64,000 bases of DNA from DASSQJ01 sp963772645 (GTDB lineage: Bacteria; Actinomycetota; Actinomycetes; Actinomycetales; Dermatophilaceae). The stretch spans positions 1 through 64,000 of the forward strand of contig CAVYYD010000012.1 of assembly GCA_963772645.1 (NCBI GenBank), in the 5' to 3' direction. Shown here in pieces: positions 16,544 to 24,037 of this stretch (position 1 is its first letter; each line of letters begins with the position of its first letter). A program made the translations under genes and the position numbers. The notes beneath the pieces are model-generated. The model ran no database searches, was not told the origin of the DNA, and saw only the letters and a list, made by a program, of their open reading frames with translations.

Positions 16544-17380
16544 CTAGCCGGGGCCGGCCAGGGCGTCGAGGTGGGCCGAGGAGGCCGCGTGAGCCCTCTC
16601 CATGCGCTCGCGCATCCGCCCCGCCCGGGCCTGCCCGATCGACAGGTTCGGGCTCGACGTCGCCCCGCTCGGCAGGACGACCAGCTCGACGTCGGCCGGG
16701 ACCGACTCTATCTCGTGGACGTAGCGGTGGCGCCGGGCGATCTCGAACGCCACCGTCGCCACCTCCCACGGCCTCCGCGGCGGCGAGAGCGGCTGCTCGA
16801 CCCGGCCGACCTGGAGCACGACGATCCGCGTCGCCCCGAGCGCCAGCGCCCGGCCGACCGGGATCGAGTGGACCAGGCCCCCGTCGAGGTAGTGCCGGCC
16901 GTCGATCTCGACCGGGGGGAAGAGCCCGGGGACGGCGCAGGACGCGACGACGGGCCAGACGAGCTCGCCGCTGTCGAACCAGCGACCGCTCGCGTCCTCG
17001 ATGCACGCGGCGACGCACTGGAAGGCCACCGGCAGCTCCTCGAACCGGTCGACCGGGAGGTAGGCGTCGACGACGTGCCGCAGCGGCGCGTTCGACAGCA
17101 GGTGCGTGCGGTACCTCGCGACCCGGGCCGCCTGGCGGACCGGGTTCTCGAGGAAGACCCCCTCGCGGACCACCGCCTCCCACACCTCGGCGAGCCGGGA
17201 CGCGCCGGACTCCGTGGGGTCGGCCGCGACGAACGCGCCGTTGAGGGCGCCGATGCTCGTCCCGAGGACGAGGTCGGGCCGGATGCCGTGCTCGGCCAGC
17301 GAGCGCACCATCCCCACCTGGGTGGCGCCGAGCACCCCGCCGCCGCCGAGCACGAAGGCCGTGAGCGGCGGGCGCGTCAT
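16544..17380 (-). CDS. Patatin-like phospholipase (RssA family)
   Basis: 278-aa patatin-fold acyl hydrolase with a Ser-Asp dyad. The oxyanion loop GGGGVLGA is at about 12-19, the nucleophile motif GTSIGA at about 40-45 (Ser42), and the catalytic Asp in YLDGGLVHSIP. No signal peptide or membrane helix is visible, so it is likely cytoplasmic or membrane-associated, hydrolysing phospholipids or related esters. It is divergent from the HAD-PlsC fusion gene at 17438 with under 60 bases between starts, and lies upstream of a PlsC-like gene on the same strand. Confidence 0.92.
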   Translation of the reverse strand: MTRPPLTAFVLGGGGVLGATQVGMVRSLAEHGIRPDLVLGTSIGALNGAFVAADPTESGASRLAEVWEAVVREGVFLENPVRQAARVARYRTHLLSNAPLRHVVDAYLPVDRFEELPVAFQCVAACIEDASGRWFDSGELVWPVVASCAVPGLFPPVEIDGRHYLDGGLVHSIPVGRALALGATRIVVLQVGRVEQPLSPPRRPWEVATVAFEIARRHRYVHEIESVPADVELVVLPSGATSSPNLSIGQARAGRMRERMERAHAASSAHLDALAGPG

Positions 17381-17424
17381 GCCCGGCAGCCTACGTCCGT
17401 GGCCGGCCGCCGGACCGTGCCCGG

Positions 17425-17430
17425 TAGCCT
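17425..17430 (+). promoter_or_regulatory. -10 hexamer TAGCCT before HAD-PlsC gene
   Basis: TAGCCT ends seven bases before ATG 17438, consistent with a leaderless mRNA. Confidence 0.55.
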
Positions 17431-17437
17431 CGGGGCC

Positions 17438-18832
17438 ATGGCTGGAGCGGCGATCTTCGACCTCGACCGCACCCTGCTGCGGGGCGCCACCGGGCCCCTC
17501 CTCTCCCGGGCGATGTACGACCTCGGTGTCGTCACCCGCCGGCTGCCGGGCGAGGGGCTGCTCTACAAGGTCTTCGACACCCTCGGCGAGACCCTGCCCT
17601 CGATCGCCCTGGCCCGCCAGGCCACCCTCGTCGCCCGCGGGCGGGCCGAGGACACCTTCGACGCGGCCGCGGACGCGGCGGCCGAGGTGATCGTCCGTGC
17701 CATCCACCCGAACGCCCTCAGCCTCATCGAGCAGCACCACGCGGCCGGCCGTACCGTCGTCCTCGCCACCACCACGCCGTACCACCTGATCCGGCCGCTC
17801 GCCGACCGCATCGGGGTCGACCACGTCATCGCGACCCGCTACCGGATCACCGCGGAGGGCACCTTCGACGGGGCCCTCGACGGCCCGTTCGTCTGGTCGC
17901 GCGGCAAGCTGCGGGCGGTCCGCGAGTGGGCCGACTCGGCGGGCGTCAACCTGGCCGAGAGCTTCGCCTACTCCGACTCGATCTACGACCTGCCACTGCT
18001 CTCGGCCGTCGGCCGTCCCGCGGCGGTCAACCCCGACCCGCGCCTGACCCTCTACGCCCTGGCCCGTGGGTGGCCCATCGTCCACTTCGACGTCTCCCCC
18101 GGGGTCGTCAAGCTGCCGGTCGTCGGGGTCGAGCTCCAGCGCCTGCTCTTCCTCGCCAGCCACCCCCTGCTCACCACCCCCTACGCCCGGTTCGACGTCG
18201 CCGGCCGGGAGTACCTGCCCCGCACCGGGCCGGCGATCCTCGTGGCGAACCACCGCAGCTACTTCGACGTGCCGGCGATCATCCAGCTGATGCGGCCCAC
18301 CGGGCGCACCGGCCGGATCCTGGCCAAGCGGGAGCTCTTCGACGTCCCGGTGGTCGGCGCCCTCGCGACGGCCCTCGGCGGGATCCCGGTGGACCGGGCC
18401 GGTGGGGGCCGGGAGTCCCTCGAGAACGCGGCGGTCGCGCTCGAGGGTGGCGAGCTGGTCTGCGTCCTGCCGCAGGGCACGATCCCGCGCGGGGCGGCCT
18501 TCTACGACCCGGTGCTCAAGGGACGCACCGGGGCCGCCCGGCTGGCCGCGGCGACGAGGGCGCCGGTCGTGCCGGTCGGGATCTGGGGCACCGAACAGGT
18601 GTGGCCGCGCAGCTCACCGGTGCCCCGGGTGCTCAACCTCGCCGACCCGCCGACGGTGCGGGTCCGGGTCGGCCCGCCGGTCGAGCTCCTGCACCGCTCG
18701 GCCGTTGCCGACACCCGCCGGATCATGGACGCCATCGTCGACCTGCTGCCCCCGGCGGCCCGGGAGCGGCGCGAGCCGACCGAGGAGGAGATCGCCCTCG
18801 CGACCCCCGGCGGCGCCCCCCGCCTGCTCTGA
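17438..18832 (+). CDS. HAD-IB phosphatase fused to 1-acylglycerol-3-phosphate acyltransferase
   Basis: 464-aa two-domain protein. Residues 1-220 form a HAD subfamily IB hydrolase: FDLDRTLL (nucleophile Asp near 8, acid Asp near 10), ATTTPY (motif II Thr) and AYSDSIYDLPLL (motif IV). Residues about 245-440 form a PlsC domain with NHRSYFDVP (H-x4-D), RELFDVP, GGIPVDRAGG and LPQGTIPRG, where the usual FPEGT is replaced by LPQGT. The fusion is known in actinobacteria and suggests coupled phosphate removal and acyl transfer in phospholipid synthesis. Neighbouring patatin and PlsC-like genes reinforce a lipid role. Confidence 0.92.
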   Translation: MAGAAIFDLDRTLLRGATGPLLSRAMYDLGVVTRRLPGEGLLYKVFDTLGETLPSIALARQATLVARGRAEDTFDAAADAAAEVIVRAIHPNALSLIEQHHAAGRTVVLATTTPYHLIRPLADRIGVDHVIATRYRITAEGTFDGALDGPFVWSRGKLRAVREWADSAGVNLAESFAYSDSIYDLPLLSAVGRPAAVNPDPRLTLYALARGWPIVHFDVSPGVVKLPVVGVELQRLLFLASHPLLTTPYARFDVAGREYLPRTGPAILVANHRSYFDVPAIIQLMRPTGRTGRILAKRELFDVPVVGALATALGGIPVDRAGGGRESLENAAVALEGGELVCVLPQGTIPRGAAFYDPVLKGRTGAARLAAATRAPVVPVGIWGTEQVWPRSSPVPRVLNLADPPTVRVRVGPPVELLHRSAVADTRRIMDAIVDLLPPAARERREPTEEEIALATPGGAPRLL

Positions 18833-18857
18833 GCCCGGCTTGACCTCCGGCCCCTCA

Positions 18858-18871
18858 TTAGGGTTACCTAA
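18858..18871. promoter_or_regulatory. Candidate DtxR/IdeR iron box upstream of efeU
   Basis: TTAGGGTTACCTAA is a near-palindrome 42 bases before the efeU ATG. It matches 12 of 14 positions of the right part of the DtxR/IdeR consensus (TTAGGCTAACCTAA). Apart from one base it equals the reverse complement of the element upstream of feoA at 42175-42188. It probably lies over the core promoter, as expected for iron-dependent repression. Confidence 0.6.
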
Positions 18872-18913
18872 GTCGAGTAAGGACGACCTCACCAGACGGG
18901 ACGGAACCGAGGC

Positions 18914-19771
18914 ATGTTCGTGAGCAACGCCCTCATCGGGCTGCGCGAGGGGCTGGAGGCGGCGCTCGTCGTCGTCATCCTCCTCGCCTTCCTCACCAAG
19001 ACGAACCGCTCCTGGGGCACCCGCTACGTGTGGCTCGGCGTCGGGACCGCCGTGACCCTCTCCGTCGTCCTCGGGGCCGTCCTCACCTTCGGGACCCGGC
19101 AGCTGTCGTTCGAGGCCCAGGAGGTCATCGGCGGCACGGCGAGCATCATCGCCGTGGGGTTCGTCACCGCGATGGTCTTCTGGATGAAGTCGGCCGCCCG
19201 GACCATCTCCGGCGAGCTCAAGGGCAGGCTCGACCGCGCCCTCGACCTCGGCCCCCTCGCCGTCGCCCTCGTCGGGTTCCTCGGCGTGGGCCGGGAGGGG
19301 CTGGAGACCGCCGTCTTCTTCTACGCCACGGCGCAGGCCGCCGGCTCCGGCAACAACGTCCCGCTGCTCGGCTGGGCCGTCGGGCTCGGTGGCGCGGTCG
19401 TCCTCGGCTACCTCATCTACCGGGGGGCGCTGCGGATCAACCTCACCCGGTTCTTCCGCTGGACCGGGGTCGCGCTCGTCGTCGTCGCGGGCGGCATCCT
19501 CGCCTACGGCATCCACGACCTCCAGGAGGCCGGCGTGCTGCCCGGGCTGGACACCCTCGCCTTCGACGTCTCGCAGGTCATCGACCCGAGCACGTGGTAC
19601 GCCGCGCTCCTCAAGGGCGTCCTCAACTTCACCCCGGAGACCACGGTCCTCCAGGCTGTCGCCTGGGTGCTGTACGTCGGCACCGTCCTCGTCCTCTTCC
19701 TCCGGCCGACGCGCCGCACCGTCGCGGCCGCGCCCGAGCAGGCGAGCCCCACGGCCAAGACCGCCGCCTGA
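18914..19771 (+). CDS. efeU: EfeU/FTR1-family ferrous iron permease
   Basis: 285-aa inner-membrane protein with seven predicted helices. The two iron-binding REXXE motifs are present: REGLE at 11-15 in the first helix and REGLE at 127-131 in the fourth. It moves iron across the cytoplasmic membrane, in the family usually with an oxidase or cupredoxin partner. Two small cupredoxin lipoprotein genes follow at once, replacing the usual EfeO (with M75 domain) and EfeB peroxidase. A candidate iron box lies upstream, so repression in iron-replete cells is likely. Confidence 0.95.
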   Translation: MFVSNALIGLREGLEAALVVVILLAFLTKTNRSWGTRYVWLGVGTAVTLSVVLGAVLTFGTRQLSFEAQEVIGGTASIIAVGFVTAMVFWMKSAARTISGELKGRLDRALDLGPLAVALVGFLGVGREGLETAVFFYATAQAAGSGNNVPLLGWAVGLGGAVVLGYLIYRGALRINLTRFFRWTGVALVVVAGGILAYGIHDLQEAGVLPGLDTLAFDVSQVIDPSTWYAALLKGVLNFTPETTVLQAVAWVLYVGTVLVLFLRPTRRTVAAAPEQASPTAKTAA

Positions 19772-19835
19772 CCTGGCGCCTGACCGCCGCCGACCGGCCC
19801 GCACGATCCCCCACCACGACATGGAGACCTCTCGC

Positions 19836-20252
19836 ATGCGCCTGCGCGCCCTCGCACCCGCCCTGCTCCTGCCCGCCTCCCTCACCCTGGCCGCCTGCGG
19901 CGACGAGGGCACCGTCTCCGAGGGCGCCGGCGCCGCCGGCGGTGCCGACACCGCGGTCACGGTCACCGCCACCGACACCACGTGCCAGCTCTCCGCGACC
20001 ACGGCGCCACGCGGCAGCATCGCGTTCACGGTCACCAACAGCGGGAGCAAGGTCAACGAGTTCTACCTCTACCGCGGCTCGGACGTCGTCGGCGAGGTGG
20101 AGAACATCGGTCCCGGCCTGACCCGCACGCTCACCGTCTCCGACGTCGCCGCCGGCACCTACACCACGGCGTGCAAGCCCGGGATGACCGGCGACGGCAT
20201 CCGCGCGGACTTCGAGGTCACCGGCGCCGGGGCGTCCGTCGGCTCGACCTGA
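19836..20252 (+). CDS. Cupredoxin-domain lipoprotein (EfeO N-domain-like)
   Basis: 138-aa exported lipoprotein. The signal peptide ends in the lipobox LAAC, with lipidated Cys21. A single cupredoxin-like domain follows (about 40-130). Pieces shared with the EfeO N-terminal domain are VTNSGSKVNEFYLY, VVGEVENIGPGL and TACKPGM; the Glu residues, Cys and Met are candidate copper or iron ligands. The M75 peptidase-like domain of full EfeO is absent. GGAG sits about nine bases upstream of ATG 19836. It is likely to bind iron (and perhaps oxidise it) beside EfeU. Confidence 0.85.
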   Translation: MRLRALAPALLLPASLTLAACGDEGTVSEGAGAAGGADTAVTVTATDTTCQLSATTAPRGSIAFTVTNSGSKVNEFYLYRGSDVVGEVENIGPGLTRTLTVSDVAAGTYTTACKPGMTGDGIRADFEVTGAGASVGST

Positions 20253-20334
20253 CCCACGCCGTCCGGCACGATCCCGACCACGGACCCCTCCCGCTGCCTA
20301 GGGTGGAGTGGACGCCGAGAGAAGGGAAGTCGCC

Positions 20335-20745
20335 ATGCGCCGAGCAGCGCCCACCCTCGCGGCCGCCGCCACCCTCGTCCTCGCGGGGTGCGGGGCGGCC
20401 CACGACGGCATCGTCTCGGACGGCACGTCCGCGACCGCCACCGCGGACTCCTCCGTCACGGTCACCGCCACCGACGACGCCTGCCGGGTCTCGAGCACGA
20501 CGACGGCCCCGGGCAACGTCGCCTTCGTCGTGACCAACGACGGGTCGGCACCGACGACGTTCGACGTACTCGTCTACGACGCCGGCCAGCAGACCGTCGG
20601 GACGGCCGCGGGCATCCCCGTCGGGGCGACCCGCACGCTGGTCGTCCGCGACATGGTGCCCGCGTACTACATCACCGTGTGCCGTCCGAGCGCCACGGGC
20701 CGTGACATCAACGCGAACTTCTACGTGGACCGGGCCGCGTCGTGA
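20335..20745 (+). CDS. Second, divergent cupredoxin-like lipoprotein
   Basis: 136-aa lipoprotein with lipobox LAGC (Cys19) and a domain alignable to the preceding gene: TVTATDDAC, TAPGNVAFVVTNDGS and a C-terminal TVCRPSATGRDINANF. The NEFYLY and GEVEN segments, which hold the acidic residues in its paralogue, are replaced (TFDVLVYDAG, GTAAGIPVG), so its metal site is probably altered or lost. A good ribosome site (gaaggga) precedes ATG 20335. It is a tandem duplicate that has drifted; whether it still serves iron uptake is unknown. Confidence 0.8.
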   Translation: MRRAAPTLAAAATLVLAGCGAAHDGIVSDGTSATATADSSVTVTATDDACRVSSTTTAPGNVAFVVTNDGSAPTTFDVLVYDAGQQTVGTAAGIPVGATRTLVVRDMVPAYYITVCRPSATGRDINANFYVDRAAS

Positions 20746-20788
20746 CCTGGAGGTGGCGGCGCGGTCGCCGCCGCGACAGGCTGGGCCC

Positions 20789-22219
20789 ATGACCGCTCCC
20801 ATCACCGTCGTCCTCTTCGGCGCCACCGGGGACCTCGCCCAGCGCAAGCTGATCCCCGGGCTGCTCCACCTCTTCCAGGCCCGCCTCCTCGACGACCTGC
20901 GGATCGTCGGTACCTCGCTCGACGAGCTGAGCCCCGACGCGTTCCGCGACCTGGCCCTCGTCGCCATCCGCGAGCACAGCACCCGGGAGCTCAACGACCA
21001 GGACTGGCACGAGTTCGCGCAGCGGCTCGACTTCGTCCCGCTCTCCGGCGGCCCGCAGGCCCTCGCCGAGGCCGTGGGCCGGGCCGAGACCCAGCTCCCC
21101 GGCGACGCGCCGCTGCGGCTGCACTACCTCGCGGTCCCCCCCAAGGCGGCGCTGTCGGCGGTCAACACCATCGCCGAGGCCGGGCTGGCCGGCAACAGCC
21201 GGGTCGTCATGGAGAAGCCGTTCGGCAGCGACTACGCCTCCGCGGTCTCGCTCAACCGCCAGCTGCACGAGGTCTTCGACGAGGAGCAGATCTTCCGGAT
21301 CGACCACTTCCTCGGCAAGGAGCCGGCGCAGAACATCCTGGCGTTCCGGTTCGCCAACGGTCTCTTCGAGCCGATCTGGCACCGCAACAACATCTCGCAC
21401 GTCCAGATCGACGTCCCCGAGACCCTCGGGCTGACCCAGCGGGCGGACTTCTACGAGACCACCGGTGCCTACCGCGACATGGTCGTGACCCACCTGTTCC
21501 AGATCCTCGCGTTCACCGCCATGGAGCCACCCACCGCCCTGGAGCCGGCCGCGATCAGCCGCGAGAAGAACAAGGTCTTCCGCTCGATGCAGGCCATCAA
21601 CCCCAGCGACGTCGTCCGCGGCCAGTACGAGGGCTACCACGACGAGCCCGGGGTCCGCGGCGACTCCGAGACCGAGACCTTCGTGGCGCTCAAGTGCTTC
21701 GTCGACAACTGGCGCTGGGCGGGCGTGCCGTTCTTCCTGCGCACCGGCAAGCGGATGGCCGAGGGGGCACGGGTCATCTCGATCGCCTTCAAGGAGCCCC
21801 CGCAGTCGATGTTCCCCGCCGGGTCGGGGGTGGGCGACCAGGGGCCGGACCACCTCACCTTCGACCTCGCCGACAAGTCACGGATGTCGCTGTCGTTCTA
21901 CGGCAAGCGTCCCGGCCCCGGGTTCCGGCTCGACAAGCTCTCGATGCAGTTCTCGATGCAGGAGACGTCGTGGGCCGGTGCCGTCCTCGAGGCCTACGAG
22001 CGCCTGTTCTACGACGCCGCCCGGGGCGACCGGACGCTCTTCACCTCCGCGTCCGGCATCGAGCGGCTGTGGGAGATCAGCCAGCCGGTGCTCGACAACC
22101 CGTCGCCGGTGCGGCCGTACGCCCAGGGCACCTGGGGGCCGAACCAGATCCACCAGCTCATCGCCCCGTTCACCTGGCGGCTGCCGTTCGAGCGGCCCTG
22201 GCGGGACCGCCGGTTCTGA
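20789..22219 (+). CDS. zwf: Glucose-6-phosphate 1-dehydrogenase
   Basis: 476-aa cytosolic enzyme oxidising glucose-6-phosphate to 6-phosphogluconolactone with NAD(P)+, opening the pentose phosphate pathway. The dinucleotide motif GATGDLAQRK (about 10-19), PPKAALSAV, MEKPFG and the active-site RIDHFLGKE (about 169-177) are present. The C-terminal domain has FVDNWRWAGVPFFLRTGK. No opcA or tal neighbours occur, so this is a solitary zwf, perhaps one of two in the genome. It converges on the lipid kinase gene, and a short hairpin spans its stop codon. Confidence 0.97.
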   Translation: MTAPITVVLFGATGDLAQRKLIPGLLHLFQARLLDDLRIVGTSLDELSPDAFRDLALVAIREHSTRELNDQDWHEFAQRLDFVPLSGGPQALAEAVGRAETQLPGDAPLRLHYLAVPPKAALSAVNTIAEAGLAGNSRVVMEKPFGSDYASAVSLNRQLHEVFDEEQIFRIDHFLGKEPAQNILAFRFANGLFEPIWHRNNISHVQIDVPETLGLTQRADFYETTGAYRDMVVTHLFQILAFTAMEPPTALEPAAISREKNKVFRSMQAINPSDVVRGQYEGYHDEPGVRGDSETETFVALKCFVDNWRWAGVPFFLRTGKRMAEGARVISIAFKEPPQSMFPAGSGVGDQGPDHLTFDLADKSRMSLSFYGKRPGPGFRLDKLSMQFSMQETSWAGAVLEAYERLFYDAARGDRTLFTSASGIERLWEISQPVLDNPSPVRPYAQGTWGPNQIHQLIAPFTWRLPFERPWRDRRF

Positions 22220-22224
22220 ACCGG
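22210..22224. terminator. Short hairpin spanning the zwf stop
   Basis: CCGGTTC and GAACCGG flank a single T, and the TGA of zwf lies inside. Only 12 bases separate the converging genes, so this may act as a compact terminator. Confidence 0.4.
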
Positions 22225-22231
22225 GTGCCGG

Positions 22232-23359
22232 TCAGCCGGGCCGGCCCGTGGTGCGGACGATGAGGGCCCGCGGCTGGACCTCGCAGGAGACCTTCGTCGC
22301 CTCGCCGATGATGTCGCCGTCGACCTGGACCCGCTGCGGCTCGTCGAGCTCGACGTGGGTGCTCGTCCCCCGGTAGCGGGAGAGGGTGGCCGAGGTGCGG
22401 TCGCTGCGGGTGATCACCCGGCCGGCCACGGACATCCAGGCGGCCAGGCCGCGGGGGGCCAGGACGATGACGTCGAGCATCCCGTCGTCCGGCTGGGCGT
22501 CGGGCAGGAGGTCGATCCCGCCGGTGATCTTGCCGCAGTTGCCGATGACGACCATCCGGGCCCGCTTGGTCTCGACCGCGCCGTCCTCCACGGTCAGGGA
22601 CACCGTGAACCGGTCCCGCAGGAAGTGCTTGAACCCCGCGGGGACGTAGGCGCCCCAGCCGATCCTGTTCTTCAGCTCCTCGGAGGTCGAGTCCATGATC
22701 GCCGCGTCGAGCCCGAGCCCGGCCATGACGAAGAACGCGTGCCGCCGTGCGCCGGCGCTGGAGCCCTCTCCGACGTGCTCCTCGAGCTCGAGGTGGTCGG
22801 GGTCCAGGGTCATCCACGCGGCGTCGACCCGCCGGTTCCGCCCGGTGAGGGCGACGGTGAGGGCGCGCTCGAGCGAGTCGACGGGGAGCTCGAGGTTGCG
22901 GGCGAGGAGGTTGCCGGTGCCGCCCGGGAGCAGGCCGAGCGGGACCTCGGTGCCGACGAGCTCCTGGGCGACCGCCCGGACCGTGCCGTCCCCGCCGAGC
23001 GCGCAGACGAGGTCGACGCCGCTCTCGACGGCCTCGCGGGTCTGGCCGAAGCCGACGTCGTGCTCGGTGGTCTCGAGGACGAGGGGCTCGGCCCAGCCGT
23101 TCTCCTCCGAGACCGACGCCAGCCGCCGGCGCACCTCGCCCATGTCCTCGAACTTGGTCGGGTTGACGATGACCGCGGCGCGCCGGCGGGGCGGCTCGGG
23201 CGCGTCGCCGGCGCGGAAGCTGTCCCGGGCCGGCCGACCCCCCGGCCCCCCCGGCTCGGAGGACGGGCCGCGTGCGGAGATGACGAGGTAGGCACCGACC
23301 ACGGCGAAGAGCACCGCCACCCCGATGCCCGCCCAGGTCCAGATCTCCGCCACCGACAC
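22232..23359 (-). CDS. Diacylglycerol/lipid kinase family protein, membrane-anchored
   Basis: 375-aa protein with one N-terminal membrane helix (about 5-28) and a DAGK catalytic domain. Key motifs are AVIVNPTKF, the nucleotide-binding ALGGDGTVRAVAQEL and GTGNLLARNL, with a long C-terminal beta domain ending VQVDGDIIG. It probably phosphorylates a lipid alcohol such as diacylglycerol at the membrane, feeding phospholipid or PIM synthesis; the exact substrate is unknown. GTG 23359 is chosen because TACCTT lies seven bases upstream. It is divergent from dinB with two facing leaderless promoters. Confidence 0.9.
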   Translation of the reverse strand: MSVAEIWTWAGIGVAVLFAVVGAYLVISARGPSSEPGGPGGRPARDSFRAGDAPEPPRRRAAVIVNPTKFEDMGEVRRRLASVSEENGWAEPLVLETTEHDVGFGQTREAVESGVDLVCALGGDGTVRAVAQELVGTEVPLGLLPGGTGNLLARNLELPVDSLERALTVALTGRNRRVDAAWMTLDPDHLELEEHVGEGSSAGARRHAFFVMAGLGLDAAIMDSTSEELKNRIGWGAYVPAGFKHFLRDRFTVSLTVEDGAVETKRARMVVIGNCGKITGGIDLLPDAQPDDGMLDVIVLAPRGLAAWMSVAGRVITRSDRTSATLSRYRGTSTHVELDEPQRVQVDGDIIGEATKVSCEVQPRALIVRTTGRPG

Positions 23360-23366
23360 AACGTGG

Positions 23367-23372
23367 AAGGTA
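23367..23372 (-). promoter_or_regulatory. -10 hexamer TACCTT for lipid kinase
   Basis: TACCTT on the minus strand ends seven bases before GTG 23359. It favours that codon over GTG 23353. Confidence 0.5.
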
Positions 23373-23403
23373 CCGCAGCACCGGCACCCCGGGTGCGCCG
23401 CCG

Positions 23404-23409
23404 TAGGCT
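23404..23409 (+). promoter_or_regulatory. -10 hexamer TAGGCT for dinB
   Basis: TAGGCT ends seven bases before ATG 23417. This places the true dinB start upstream of the suspected frameshift. Confidence 0.55.
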
Positions 23410-23416
23410 GCCGGGC

Positions 23417-24015
23417 ATGACGAGGACGGCGGGTGCCGGCGAGGGGCCGGGGGGCAGGAGGAGGGCGGCCACGGGGCCGGGTCATCGGACGGCGTCGTCC
23501 CCGACACCAAGGACTGGACCTGGACCCTCGAGCGGGTCTGCCCCGAGTGCGGTGTCGAGGCCCGGTCGGTCGCGCCGGACGAGATCCCGGCCCGCGTCCG
23601 CGCGCTCACCGCGCCGTGGCCCTCGGTGCTCGGCCGGGACGACGTCGCCCGGCGGCCCGACCCGCGCACCTGGTCGGCGCTGGAGTACGCCTGCCACGTC
23701 CGCGACGTCTGCCGCCTCTTCGAGCAGCGGCTCCGGTCGATGCTGGAGGCGGACGACCCCGTCTTCACGAGCTGGGACCAGGACGCGACGGCCGTCGCCG
23801 AGCGCTACGGCGAGCAGGAGCCGGGCCAGGTGGCCGGCGACCTCGCGGTCGCCGCCGGGCTCCTCGCCGCCGCCTACGACGAGGTCGGCGCCGGGCAGTG
23901 GGAGCGCCCGGGCCGCCGGTCCGACGGTGCCCGGTTCACCGTCCTCACCCTCGGGCAGTACGGGCTGCACGACCTGGCGCACCACCTCCACGACGTGGGG
24001 GTCGCCATCCCGTGA
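23417..24015 (+). CDS. DinB-family protein, suspected frameshift near 23450
   Basis: About 199-aa four-helix DinB-like protein. From the ATG the frame runs MTRTAGAGEGPGG, and one added base in the G-rich stretch 23443-23460 would continue it as DGVVPDTKDWTWTLERVCPECGVEARSV, then LEYACHVRDVCRLFEQRL and YGLHDLAHHLHDVG. His in ACHVRD and in HDLAHHLHD are the expected metal ligands. The CPEC motif near the N-terminus is typical of an actinobacterial DinB subgroup. The break is most likely a one-base loss in sequencing. Function in the family (thiol-dependent transfer or metal binding) is not assigned here. Confidence 0.82.
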
Positions 24016-24037
24016 CGCCGTCGCCGGGCGGCCCGTA

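Noticed and set aside
22355..24010. Long plus-strand frame over the lipid kinase gene and dinB
   Set aside because: Only the final part (from 24038) is a real gene, the antiporter; the rest is antisense shadow with no recognised domain.
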